From Bacteroidota bacterium (lineage in GTDB: Bacteria; Bacteroidota; Bacteroidia; AKYH767-A; OLB10), in contig JADKFV010000027.1 in NCBI GenBank assembly GCA_016717325.1, positions 1 to 59,046 of the forward strand: DNA of 59,046 nt. Direction: 5' to 3'. The position numbers and the translations under genes are program-made. This document shows, piece by piece, positions 37,591 to 50,283 of the stretch (position 1 is its first letter; each line of letters starts with the position of its first letter). The notes under the pieces are model-generated. The model had not been told where the DNA came from. It worked only from the letters and a program-made list of their open reading frames with translations, and searched no databases.

Positions 37591-40500
37591 TTACTCGATT
37601 ATCACACGGATCGTTTTGTTAAACCCATCCACGCGCACATGGAGCAGGTATACTCCTTTTGCAAGTGTATTGACATCGTAAGTTCTCACTACTTCACCTT
37701 CCATGATGCCTTCGGTTTTTGTCCATACGTCACGTACGGTTATATCATACATGGTGAGCAACATTGTACCATCGCGGTTCGCCATCAAACTCAGATTCAC
37801 TATGCCATTCGAAGGATTGGGGTACAGATTCAGGTTCGCTACTGGCTGAACATCTTCGCCTGCTTTTGCATTTCCAAATGGGCATACCACACTGAATGCT
37901 GCATTGGTATTTTGTAGTTTACCTACATATTCGAGGTTGGCAAGTTCTATGGCATCGGCAAATTCGGCAAGTGTAGGTGTGAGGCCTGCACATCCGCCAA
38001 GTTTTTTCTGTGCATCGGTAAACATTTTGTTTACCGTGGAATCGTTGTACATAGCCATTGTGCCGGTGAGGCCTTTTACTATCGCATTTCCGTACCAAAC
38101 TGTATTAAGCGATGCAAAACTTGCATCGTATTCATCAAACACCAGATTGAGTTTCAGTGCCACACATTGTGCGGCAAGCTTGTTGTTTAATGATGCCCCT
38201 GAAGGGTTGATAACATTTGCAACAAGTACGCCAGAAGCTGCATTTGACTGGCCTGTGAGGAAACTCCTCACTGCAAATGCACTGGTCAAGGTTATGGTAT
38301 TGCTTCCTACACAACCGCCACCAACTACAAGAGAACCAGGGAAGGCGGCAGCAAAATTATTTGCCATGTACTGGCCTGCCTGCGAAGGAATACCGTTTGG
38401 CACCACTTTCCAGCTTGTTATGGTTTCGGTGCGCCATGGTTTAGTAGCAGGGTTACAGTTGTAGTTTGGCGAGAGCACCTGGGCCGTGCCATTTGCAATA
38501 CATCCCGCAGCATCTGTTACCACCACCGTGTAAGAACCAGCTGTCAATCCGGTTGCTATTTGACCTGTTTGTACCGGTGTGGTATTCCATACATAAGTAT
38601 AAGGTGCCACTCCACCACTTGGCGTGGCTGTTGCTGTGCCATTGTTTCCATTGAGCACGCTAACTGGAGTTGCAGCAGTGCTTACAAGCAGTGTAGCATT
38701 TTGTGTTATGGTAACTTGTGCTGACGCTGTACAGCCTCCACCGCTGGTAACCGTTACAGTATACGTTCCGGCAAATAATCCATTAACTGAAGATGTTGTT
38801 TCGCCATTACTCCACAAATAAGTGTATAAACCATTACCGCCACTTGCCGTTACAGCTGCTGCCATTACCACCGCCATTGCATGCTATGTTGCCACCAACA
38901 ATCGACAATGCAATTGGTGGCTGACTTGTTAGTACTACACAAAATGAAATGGTACATCCATTAGCATCTGTTACTGTTACGGTATGGCTGCCGGCACCTA
39001 TTCCTGATAGGTCCTCGGTGATTTGTCCGCCAGTCCATATATAAGTATATGGTGCTGTGCCACCCGATACCGTAATATCAATTGAACCACCAATTGCGCA
39101 TGTTGGATTAACATGGGTTTCGGTGATTGTCATTCCAATAATCGGAGCGGAGATAATTACAGTGGCAGATTGAGTGCATCCGTTAGCATCGCCTACCGTT
39201 ACCGTATACGTACCAGCCGCAAGATTCAGCAAGGTTTGTGTTGTTTGGCCGGTGTTCCATTGATAGCTGTATGGCCCTGCCCCGCCTGTTACATTTGCTG
39301 CTATACTTCCGTTATTTCCGCCATTACAATTAATGTTAATTACTGTTGGCGTAATAACTATGGCTGGCGATGCTGATAATGTGATGGTGCCGGTTTGAGT
39401 ACAGATTCCGTTACTAACAGTTACAGTATACGTTCCGGCAGATAATCCGAATACGTCCTCGGTTGTTGCACTTAGTGCATTGGCACTCCATAAGTAAGTA
39501 TATGTTCCGGCAACACTTGGGGTAAGGTTTATTGAACCGTCATTACCACCATTGCAACGTATATTATAACCACCTGCATAAGTTGGACTGTTTAACGTTA
39601 TACCAAAGCTTCCGGCATCAGACACTTTCACACACACATTGATTGTGCATCCGTTAGCATCGGTTACTAAAACAAAATTGTTGCCGGCACATAAACCGGT
39701 TGCCACAACAGAAGTTTGACCATTGCTCCATAAGTATGTGTATGGTGATGTACCTCCGGTTACTACCAAAGTTCCTGTTCCATTGCACAAACCACATGTT
39801 GCCGGAGTGCTTGAAGTACTTATAGTATCCATTGCTGCTGGTGAGGTTATTACCACAGACGTTGTAGCGGTGCATCCATTAGCATCGGTAGCGGTTACTG
39901 TATACGTTCCTGCTGCCAATGTGTTAATTGAACTGTTCAATGCGCCATTGCTCCATGCATAACTGTAAGGTGAAGTACCACCGGATGCCACGCTAGTTGC
40001 TGCACCATTTACAGAACCAAAGCACGTAATATTGGTACTGCTTGCTGCGATGGTTAATGCCAATACATGGTTTACACTTACTGCTTGCGTCAGCGAACAA
40101 TTTCCTGAATCGGTAACTGTCACAGTATACGTTCCGCTGGCATTTACTACAGCTGTTAAACTGTCGATACCTGTAATTGTTGTTCCTGCACTCCATACGA
40201 AGTCATAGTTGCCTGTACCGCCACTTAAGTTTACTATTTTTATTGTATCCAATGCGTTAAAACATGCTGCCTGTTTTACTGCTATGCTGAATGTTGGACT
40301 GCCCGGAGCAGATACATAAGTGGTGGAAGTTGTGCTACATCCGTGTGCATCGGTAACTGTTATAGTATACGTTGCGGGTGCCAGTCCCAATATTGTGGCA
40401 TTTGCATTACCATTGTTCCACAAATAAGAGTATGGGGCAGTGCCGCCATATACTGAAGCACTGGCAGTTCCGGTTGCATTACCACATAAAGAATTCGTAC

Positions 40501-43500
40501 TTACAATCGATGAAGAAAGTGCTGAGGGCTCGCCAATAGTAATGAGGTGAATGAGAGTGCATCCAATACTATCGGTTATGGTGACAATATAATTTCCTGC
40601 GCTAAGATTAGTTGAGCCCGCGGTGGTAGTACCGTTGCTCCACAAATATTGGTAGCCAGCAGGATGAACACCAAAACCTGTCCATGGCGTACCTCCGTTT
40701 GTAGTTACCATAGCAGAACCATTGTTTCCACCTTTACAAGTTACATCAACTGTGCTTGCTACTACATTGATGGGTGATGGACCAACTAATGTTACCGAAC
40801 ACGTGCTGCTGCATCCTGCTGCATCCATTACCTTCACTTCGTATACACCAGCAGGCAAGCCTGTGGCGGTGGCCGTTGTTTGCGCTGGTGTGCTGTTCCA
40901 TAAGTAGGTTACTATTCCACTTCCATTTGCAGTGGTTACTATTGCTGTTCCTGTGTTGGTATTGAAGCATAGTGGGTTGGTACCGGTGGCACTGCAACTT
41001 ATACTTACCAATGCATTGATGGTGGTGCTTGCCGTGGCGGTGCATCCGTTTGCATCGGTTACGGTAACTGTATACGTACCCGGTGTAAGCCCATAGACTG
41101 AACTTGTGGTAGCAAAAGTGCTGGTTCCATTTGACCAAACATAACTATATGGCATTGTGCCACCTCCAACTAACGGTACTGCGCCACCCAATGGGTTTTG
41201 GCAACTGATATTCGTTGTGCCTATGCCTACCGTAAGTAATGCCGGTTCGCTTACTGTAAAGCTCAGCGTTACCGAACATGGTGTTGGTGTTGATGAATCG
41301 GTTATGGTAACTGTATAGGCCCCTGCAATTAATCCACTTATTGATGATGTTGTTGCAGACGAACCGCCTGTCCATACATACGTGTATGGACCTGTACCGC
41401 CAACCGTTGTTGTGCTTATGGTGCCTGTTGCCAATCCAAAGCAACTTACATTGGTTACTGCTCCGCTTGCCTGCAATGTGGAGTTTTGACCTATTATCAT
41501 ACAACGGATGGCTGTGCACCCCATTGCATCGGTTACCGTTACATAGTATGTGCCTGCAACAGCCACAATGCTCGATGTTGCAGCTCCTGTGCTCCATAGG
41601 TATGTATGAGGTGCTGTGCCTCCTGTTACTATGCCGGTGCTTGCTGTGCCATTGGCATTTCCACAACTTGCATTGGTAACCAAACTATCAACCACAATTG
41701 CAGTGTTGTTAAGTACTATTGCGCTTGCTGTAATTGTGCAGCCATTTGCATCGGTAACCGTTACTGTATACGTACCCGCCAACAATCCTGTATTGGTTGC
41801 CCAGTTGGTTCCATTACTCCATGCGTATGAATATCCGGCAACGCCACCGCTTACATTGGCTGTAAGGCTGCCGTTGCTTTGCCCGTTACATACCGTTGTG
41901 CCGGTTACTGTTATAGCCAAAGCCGAAGGTTCGGTAATGTTGGCGGTGCATACCACCGTGCAACCATTGGCATCAGTTATAGTTACTACATATACTCCGG
42001 CAGGCAAGCCCGATACGGTTGCTGTATTTCCTACATTTACGCTGCTACTGTTTGTCCACGCATAAGTATATGAAGGTGTACCTCCTGTAGCACTTGCCGC
42101 AACTGTTCCATTTGTACCGGCATTGCAACTTACATTGGTTGACGAGGCATTACATATCATTGGCGATGGCTCTGTTATATCCACACTGGCAGTTGCAAAA
42201 CAACCATTTGCATCTGTTACCGTTACTATATACGTTCCAATCGATAAGTTGATTGCAGTTTGAGTTGTTTGAGCTAAGGCATCGCTCCATAGATAAGTGT
42301 ATGCCGGTGTACCACCCATTGCATTCACGGTTGCTGTACCATCAGCACCACCAAAGCATGATACATTAGTACCATTTGTACTTAGCATCATAGCCATAGG
42401 CTCGGTGATAGTAAAGCTAATGGTCACCATACAACCATTCGCGTCTGTAACTATAAGTGTATACGCTCCTGCTGCAAGTCCACTCAATGTTGTTGGATTT
42501 GTAACCATCGTTATTGGTGCTCCTCCATTGAGTGAATAGGTTATTGCTCCTGTTCCGCCTGTAGTTTCAAATTCGGCTGTTCCATCGGCTCCTCCATTAC
42601 ACAAAACATTGGTTGTGCTTGCTGTTACATTGAGGCTATTTGCCGGTGCTGTAACATCTATACTTGATGTATAGGTACATCCATGGGCATCGGTTACTGT
42701 TACCGTATATGTACCTGCTGTGAGTCCGGTAGCAGTGGTTGTGCCCTGTGGTGGTACAGTATTCCACGAGATAACATATGGTGATGTACCTCCTGCAACT
42801 CCACTTATAGTTGCTGTACCATTATTTCCGCCAGGGCAATTAACATTGGTTGCTGCAAGCGGGTTGGCAGTGATGGCCGAAGGTGCAGTTATTGTTACAC
42901 TGCAAGTGGTAGTACACAGATTAGCATCTGTTACAATTACCGTATACGTACCTGCTGCTAAGGCAAGAGCCGTTTGAGAAGCTTGGCTACTTGCATCGTT
43001 CCATAAATAAGTATAAGGCGATGTGCCACCAACCGCTGATACGGTGGTTGTTCCATTTGTGCCCGCATTACAGCTTACATTCGTGCCCGTTGCCACACAG
43101 CTTAACTGTGCCGGTTGTGTAACCGTTGCACTACATGTTGCAGTACACCCATTGCCATCGGTAACCACTACTGTATACGTTCCCGGCATCAGTCCTGATG
43201 TTATAGATGTGGCCGCTCCACTGTTCCAAAGATAAGTGATAGCACCTGTGCCTCCTGTTACCATTGCAGTTGCGGTTCCGTTATTTAATCCAGAGCAGGT
43301 GATGTTTGTCGATGTACAACTTACACTGATTGACGGTGGTGCTGCAAGGGTCATGCTGCAGGTAGTTACACATCCATTGGCATCTTTTACGCTAACCGTA
43401 GAAGTGCCTGCTGCAAGCCCTGTGGCGATGTTCGTGGTCTGTACCGGTTTGGTATTCCATGTATAGCTATAGCCCGGGGTGCCTCCCGTAGGTGTAACCT

Positions 43501-46500
43501 GCAATTTGCCGGGTTGTAAACACGTTACACCATCTATAATGGCTATGCCGCACGTTAAGGCTGCCGGGGCGGTGATTACTACACTACCCGTGGTGGTACA
43601 GCCCTTAATGTCGGTAACTGTAACAGTATACGTTCCGGCCGACAGGCCTTTAATGGTTGCCGTGGTTTTTGAATTGCTCCATAAATAAGTATATGGCGAT
43701 GTGCCTCCTGTTACCTGAGCTGTGGCCATGCCGTTGCTACCGCCATTACATTTTACATTTACTCCCGTAATTGACAATCCTAGTGGTGCCGCAGGTTGTG
43801 TTATTGTAATACATGCCGTGGTGATACAACCTTTGCTGTCTTTTACTTTTACCCAATACATTCCTGCAGGGCCACTCAATACCTGATTTACTCCCTGTGT
43901 ATTGTTTGTGCCATTTATGGTTGCGCCAAATGGAATATTGTACCAGTCGAATATGTAACGTGGGGTTGGGCCGCTTGCAAATGGTGTTCCACCTGTGGGT
44001 GTAAGAGTGATGGTTGCATTGCTGCCTCCATTACAACTTACATTTGTTGAAGTAAACAATACTGCTAATACACTTGGTTGTGTTATAACAACGCTTCCGG
44101 TTTTTGTACAACCTTTACTATCAGTTACTGTTACTGTATACGTTCCTGCTCCAATACCCGACAATGTGCTGGTTGTTTTTCCATTGCTCCAAAGGTAAGA
44201 ATATGGTGATGTACCTCCGCTGGCACTTACTCCGGCTGTACCATCTTTGCCTTTAGCACAACTTACATTTGTACTCAATAGAGTTAAAGTTAATGTTGCC
44301 GGTTGTGTTACGGTGTAGCTGCAGGTTGTTGTATTTGAATTCGCATCCGTTACTGTTACGGTATACGTTCCGGCAATTAACCCTGTGGCGGTGGCAGTTG
44401 TTTGCGCTGCACCATCGTTCCACAAATATGTATATGGGCTTGTGCCACCTGCCGGGGTGCTTGTGGCAGTGCCGTTTGAACCTCCATTGCACGATACATT
44501 GGTGCCGGTTGCAACACATGTTAGTGTAATTTGATTTAGCAGTGTATAACTACATGATGTTGTACAGGAATTTGCATCGGTTATTGTTACGGTATACGTG
44601 CCCGTGGCCAGGCCTGTTGCTGTAGAGGTGGTTTGTGCAGGACTTGTATTCCATAAAAATGTATAGGGTGAAGTGCCGCCCGATGGGGCGCTAGTGGCGG
44701 TGCTACTCGTGCCGGAACCAACACAGGTTAAAACTGCAGGTTGCGTTACTGTATAGCTGCAGGAGGTTGAACATGAATTTGCATCAGTTACTGTTACTGT
44801 ATACGTACCGGCTGCGAGTCCCGATATGCCGGTGCCTGTATTGGTGTTCGAATTACTCCATACATATGTTAAGGTGCCTGTACCTCCACTTGCCGTTACA
44901 CTTGCCGTGCCGGTGGCCGCGCCATTGCACAATACATTCACTCCGGTACATGTGGCGGTCACGGCTGTGGTCGGTTGAGTTACAGTATAGCTGCAGGAGG
45001 TTGAACATGAATTTGCATCGGTTACTGTTACTGTATACGTACCGGCTGCGAGGCCCGATATGCTGGTGCCGGTATTGGTGTTCGAATTACTCCATACATA
45101 TGTTAAGGTGCCTGTACCGCCACTTGCCGTTACAGTTGCCGAGCCGGTGGCAGCACCATTACACAATACATTCACTCCGGTACATGTGGCGCTCACGGCT
45201 GTGGCCGGTTGCAAAATAGTAGCACTCACAGTGGCCGTGCATCCGTTAGCATCTGTTACGGTAACAGTATACGTACCGGCAGTAAGACCTGTGCGGTCTT
45301 CGGTTGTTACTGTACTGCCACCACTCCATACATAAGTGTAAGGCGAGGTGCCGGGTGTGGTGGTTACGTTTATCGAACCAGTTGATTCACCAAAGCAAGT
45401 AACATCAATATGGGTTTGTGATAAAGCTAAAGTTGAAGCAGACACCACTACTGAATCAATATCGCTGCATACAGGTGTTGTTGTGGTATTTTTGCGAATA
45501 TAATAAGTGCCTGCGGCCGACACGATGGAAGAGATTGGAGACGTTTGGTTTTGGGCATTGGCCAAAGTGGTATAATAACTTAACACTCCGGTGGTAGCAT
45601 TGGCGTCAGTTACGTATAATGCTAAATCAACATTACTTCCCGAACAAAACACTGCAGGAGTGGTTGTCAGCAACGGTGTTTGATACATTGTAAGAAGTAA
45701 AGTATCGCTCACAGCGGGGCAAGTGCCTGCAGGGTCGTTGGTGGTGAGGGTGACAGTAATGGTTTTAGGAAACGAACCTGTTAAATCGGAGCCTGCAGGT
45801 GTATAGGTTTCACCTGCACCGGTCCAAACGCCACCATTACTGAACGAACCTCCACCATTGCTGCTCCAGCTAGCTGTAGTGGCACTGCCACCAATCACCC
45901 CGGATACAGTAAAGATGGTAGCACAACACATACAACCCGAAATATCAGGACCAGCGTCAACCGTTGCTTCGTTCCCAATTTCGGCATATACCTGCCCAAG
46001 CTTGGTGCAGCCGGTGGAATAAGTAACAGTAACATTGTACAACCCTGTATTAGCAGGTGTGGCATTGCTGATAGTAGGATTTTGCAAAGTGCTTGAAAAT
46101 GATGCAGGTCCTGTCCAACTCCATGCAGTTGATCCTGTTGCTACCACTGAGAGATTGAGTGTGGCAGTAGAAGGTGAAGAGACACATAAGGGGCCATTAC
46201 CACTCACAACCGGGTCGGGCGAAGACTGAACCGTAATGTTGCCGATGCCCGAAACCGTTCCTGTACATCCGTTATCGTCTACTACCGAAACCATATTTAT
46301 AACATGCGCCCCGGCACTTAATCCTGCAGTACTGATGTTTAATACAGGAGAGGAAACAGCCACTGTTTGATTTGCACCACCATCAATATTATAAGTAAGT
46401 GTGAAAGGTGTAGTGCCCGACAGCGTTAATGGAACCTGCCCGGTGTACCCTTCGCAAATATCGACATTGGTACCCGAAATAGTAACCGAAGGAGCAGCAT

Positions 46501-49270
46501 TAATAAAAATCTCGCCACTGCCCGACACTATTGCTGTGCAGTTACCACCGTCAGCAGTAACCGAGGTTAAAGCAAACTGCCCGGCTGTTGCACTTGAAAG
46601 CGTATAAGGATTTGAAGTAGTAACAATAGGCGTTTGTGCCACTCCGTTTATAGTATAGTTAATAGTAAACGTAGGCGTACCTGTGTACCCCGAAAAATTA
46701 ACCGTTAGGCTGCCCGATGCCGGTGCACATGCTGTAGAAGTACCGGAAATAGCCGCTGTAGGACAGGTAACGGTAAAATTACGAACGGGCAGCGTTGGTG
46801 TACTTGTGCCGGTACAACTTGCATTAACAGGATTGATACGTGGCATAATGCGCAAGGTAGTACCACATGCTGTAGATGGGATTGTGTATGTGGCGCAGGA
46901 GGGGGTGAGGGTTGTGGTAACGCAAGTAGGATTGAATTGAACGCTTAAATCGTCAACGCCCATACCATGGTCGTTACCTGTGTCATTTATATCTGTCCAT
47001 CTAAGACTTAAAGTGCCACCAGGTAATATAGACAAACCGGTTATCGTTGCTGTGAGTGATGTACGATTTGCAGTTGCATTCCCGTCTAAGGCAGCTGCTG
47101 TTGCAGTGTTTATTGGTGTGATAAAATCTAAGGCGCTAACTTGAGTAAAAGTTCCCGTATTTGTTGTTATTCCACTACCCGCTTGATAAGAGAAACTAAG
47201 TGTATCCGGGTTAGTATTACCACCATTGCGCCATTGTTCTCCTGTATATGAAACTGTTACTGATGTTGCAGTACATGTGCCTGTGTTGGTCAAGAGTACA
47301 CCATAGTTAATTGTGCCTGGGCCGCTCGAAGACAAGGAACCTAAAGCTCTTTCAGTGGCAGTTCCCGTACCAAAGCTGTATGATCTCCCAGTATTACTAC
47401 TACCGTCACCTGCAAAGAAATCTAATGGGCCTGTCCGGAATAAATACCAGTTAGGTAACGTAGAATTATTTACCCATGTAGTTGAACCAGTATTAATTAA
47501 TGTATTGAAATCTTGCGAGTATGTTACTGGAGTGCCCACTACTGTGCTTATCACCTGACTAGCCACCACATTCGCACTACTTTCATCATACACACCACCG
47601 CTGTTGTTTACATCATTTACCCATTCTATTGTTGAGCCGTTTGGCAAATCGGTAGAAGAAGCAGTGCTGATGCTCATGCTCAAAACATCGCCCGGGCACT
47701 TGGCGCCTGCTGCGGTGTTACAGGTGGCATCGTTTGCAAATACGGGGCAAGGCGGTGGAAGCAGTCGGCAGTTATTATTGATGGTAATGGTTTGCGGTGG
47801 TGTACATCCGCTGCCATCGTATACTACTACCGTTAGCGGACCCGCAAGGCTAGTACTTATGGTAAAAAGTCCTGTAGCATTGGAATCTACATTTACGCCA
47901 TTGTTTTTAAATGCATATTTTACATTGGACCCGCCTGTTACCAGTGTAGATATATTTACTGTACCCACAGGAAAATCGGTTGGGCACGAAAGCGAAGTTT
48001 TTGATAATACCAAAGGTGCAACTACCGTAATGGATAAGGTGCGAACCTGATAGCAATCGCTGGGCGTGGTATTGTTGCGCACGGCACCTTCGGAGTTGCT
48101 ACCTACGCTGCTGCTGGCAATGGGCGAGTTTGATAAATCGTCCCAAACCAAATGTACAGTATGCGTACCAACAGAAAGGGCACCCACATTATAAGTCAAA
48201 GTAGTAACGCCTGTAGTTGTATTTTCAACCACACTTGTCCAATTGACCCCTGCAGCGCCATCTATAGAAACAAAGCTTCCTATTTTACCATCGGCACTGG
48301 ACTTGGTAGGCTCAACGTGTGCATAGTTATAAACTTCGAGCGTGATGGGCACTGCCGCTGCTGTACATTGTGCGATGGTGGTATTTAACGGTAGTATTAA
48401 AGCATCAATAGGAGCATAGTTAGACATGCCGGGATTTGGGTGTTCGCTTTTGCGCCAGCCACTTGCACCATTGCAGCGTGTGGCATAGCTTGCCTGCGTT
48501 ACTCCGGGATAAGCTATGCGCTGAAAAGTAGAATTACATGCTTGCAGCACATCGCCATCCACTTGCGGATGAGGCGATGATAATGGGGTAAGATTGCAAT
48601 AGGTATTGGCAGTAGCAATGGCGGGCATTGTATAGGAATAAGCCGCATTGTAGCATGAGCCACCCGGGCGGAGAGCCGGAGGTAAAATGCCTCGCGTTTG
48701 TGCACCCGAACCATTAGGCGAGGGATTTCCCGGAGGGCCTATAAGCGTGTAGTTGCCTGATTGTAATGCATTGTTATCGGCAGCACCTGTAGAACCCCCA
48801 CCCCATTGTACGGCATCGGCAATGCTGCCATCGGGTTTAAAAAGTACAATCTGATCGCCATCGGCAGCGCTCTGATTGTCGAGTGTAAACCCTGTAGCCG
48901 CCCAGTCAACATAGTATTGATTAGCTGGCAGGCACACATCAAAATCGATGGGAAGCTGACTCATAAAGTCGCCACCGTTGCGCGCTATACCCGATCCGGG
49001 ATTGGGATTGTTGGATTGTGCCAGACTACAGGCAATAACAAAAACACTATCACTTGGTATAGTGGTACCGGGCGGAATAACTACCACCCATTCGCTGTTG
49101 GAAATAACCCAACAGCCAATATTGGTGCCCGGAGGGCCAATGAGTTCTACTATACCGTCATTTTCGGAGTCGTTGTTTGTAGCATCGCCACTGGTTTCGT
49201 TAATGTAAACTTGTGCGTTTGCAAAACTGCAAACAACAGTCACAAACAAAAATGTAAGTAATTTTTTCAT
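37591..49270 (-). CDS. Giant SprB-repeat adhesin-like T9SS protein (about 3,890 aa), one frame break
   Basis: Signal peptide MKKLLTFLFVTVVCSFANA, then a lamin-tail-like domain (about 21-165; INETSGDATNNDSENDGIVE), several unassigned beta domains (to about 870), four or five Ig-like units (about 870-1275), and about 30 SprB repeats of about 77 residues (PF13573; CNGGxNGTATVxxxGGTSPYTYLWSNG...GTYTVTVTDANGC). After these, an unassigned domain of about 200 residues (WKVVPNGIPSQAGQYMANNF, QCVALKLNLVFD) precedes a type A sorting domain (YPNPSNGIVNLS ... TIRVIIE). The frame breaks in repeat 29 near 38854-38863 (one extra or two missing bases); both sides clearly belong to one repeat. SprB of gliding Flavobacterium is the best known relative; here function is inferred as surface adhesion or motility. 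Confidence 0.9.
44751..45218 (-). repeat. Two nearly identical adjacent SprB-repeat units (234-bp period)
   Basis: Inside the giant gene, the word GTATAGCTGCAGGAGGTTGA starts at 44751 and again at 44985, exactly 234 bp (78 codons) apart, and the sequence between agrees almost base for base (differences such as GTCCCGATATGCC versus GGCCCGATATGCT). All other repeats in the gene are far more diverged, so this pair is a recent duplication or was homogenised by gene conversion. Confidence 0.85.
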
Positions 49271-49621
49271 ATATTTTTGAAATTTTTATTATCTAGAGGA
49301 AATCTTTTGCAAATTAAGTTATAAAAAAAATTTTGGTATTATCCATTTATTATGTATACATTAATAAAGAAAATGGGAACAATAATTAAATTGAAAAAGT
49401 CAAAATATTTATTTTTTCTAAAGCGAATAAAAGCTTTAAAAAGCCAATTTCCAAAAAAAAGAAAGTTTTGTTTCCACACCCAATAAAGCAAATTGTTGAT
49501 AACTGTTAAGGCTTGTAATAACCTACTTATCGGAAATGAAGAAAAGTCACTTTTTTTATAAAAATTTGCAATTGATAAACTTAATAGCCTTCGATAAACC
49601 AATGGAATGGTGACCTAACTC

Positions 49622-50215
49622 CCGTTTGGCATAGTCTCTGACTACGCCAAAGTGTTTGTCAATCTCCGATTGACAAAAGAAAATAAAATAACACTAATCG
49701 GAGATTTATTTACGCATTGGGTTGCAAATGAATTAATATAAATCGGAGATTTATTTACGCATTGGCTTAGTCAGAGACTAAGCCAAACCTCCGGACTCTC
49801 CGCTCCGCTTGGCGTAGTCTCTGACTACGCCAAAGGCATAGTCTTGGCGTAGTCTCTGACTACGCCACAGTGTTTGTCAATCTCTGATTGAAAGGAGAAA
49901 ATCAAATAATATAAATCGGAGATTTATTTACGCATTGGTTTGCAAATGAATTAATATAAATCGGAGATTTATTTACGCATTGGCTTAGTCAGAGACTAAG
50001 CCAAACCTCCGGACTTTCCGCTCCGCTTGGCGTGGTCTCTGGCTACGCCAAATTGTTTGTCAATCTCCGATTGACAGGAGAAAATAAAATAATATAAATC
50101 GGAGATTTATTTACGCATTGGCTTAGTCAGAGACTAAGCCAAACCTCCGGACTCTCCGCTCCGCTTGGCGTGGTCTCTGACTACGCCAAATTGTTTGTCA
50201 ATCTCGGATTGACAG
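49622..50215. repeat. Cluster of long palindromic repeats (TTGGCGTAGTC / TTGGCTTAGTC families)
   Basis: The 1-kb gap between the giant gene and htpG is filled with recurring words: TTGGCGTAGTC-TCT-GACTACGCCAA (at about 49626 in variant form, 49808, 49844, 50026, 50164), TTGGCTTAGTC-AGA-GACTAAGCCAA (about 49764, 49982, 50120), AAATCGGAGATTTATTTACG and CCTCCGGACTCTCCGCTCCG. The blocks recur at 218 and 138 bp. No gene is seen; 49271-49621 is plain AT-rich upstream DNA of the giant gene. The repeats resemble REP-like dispersed palindromes. Confidence 0.85.
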
Positions 50216-50283
50216 GAGTAAGCCAAACTTGTAAAGACTAAGCTAAACAGCGGGAGTGAGCTAAGAAATTCAACAACAGAAAA

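Noticed and set aside
39000..48400. Many plus-strand open frames of 60-150 codons opposite the giant SprB gene
   Set aside because: They are low-complexity shadows of the repeat (V/T/P/A-rich, recurring VTVTVYVPA words) and have no independent support.
49339..49602. 87-codon minus-strand frame upstream of the giant gene
   Set aside because: Composition (Phe/Ile/Asn/Lys) is what AT-rich DNA gives by chance, and it occupies the likely promoter region.
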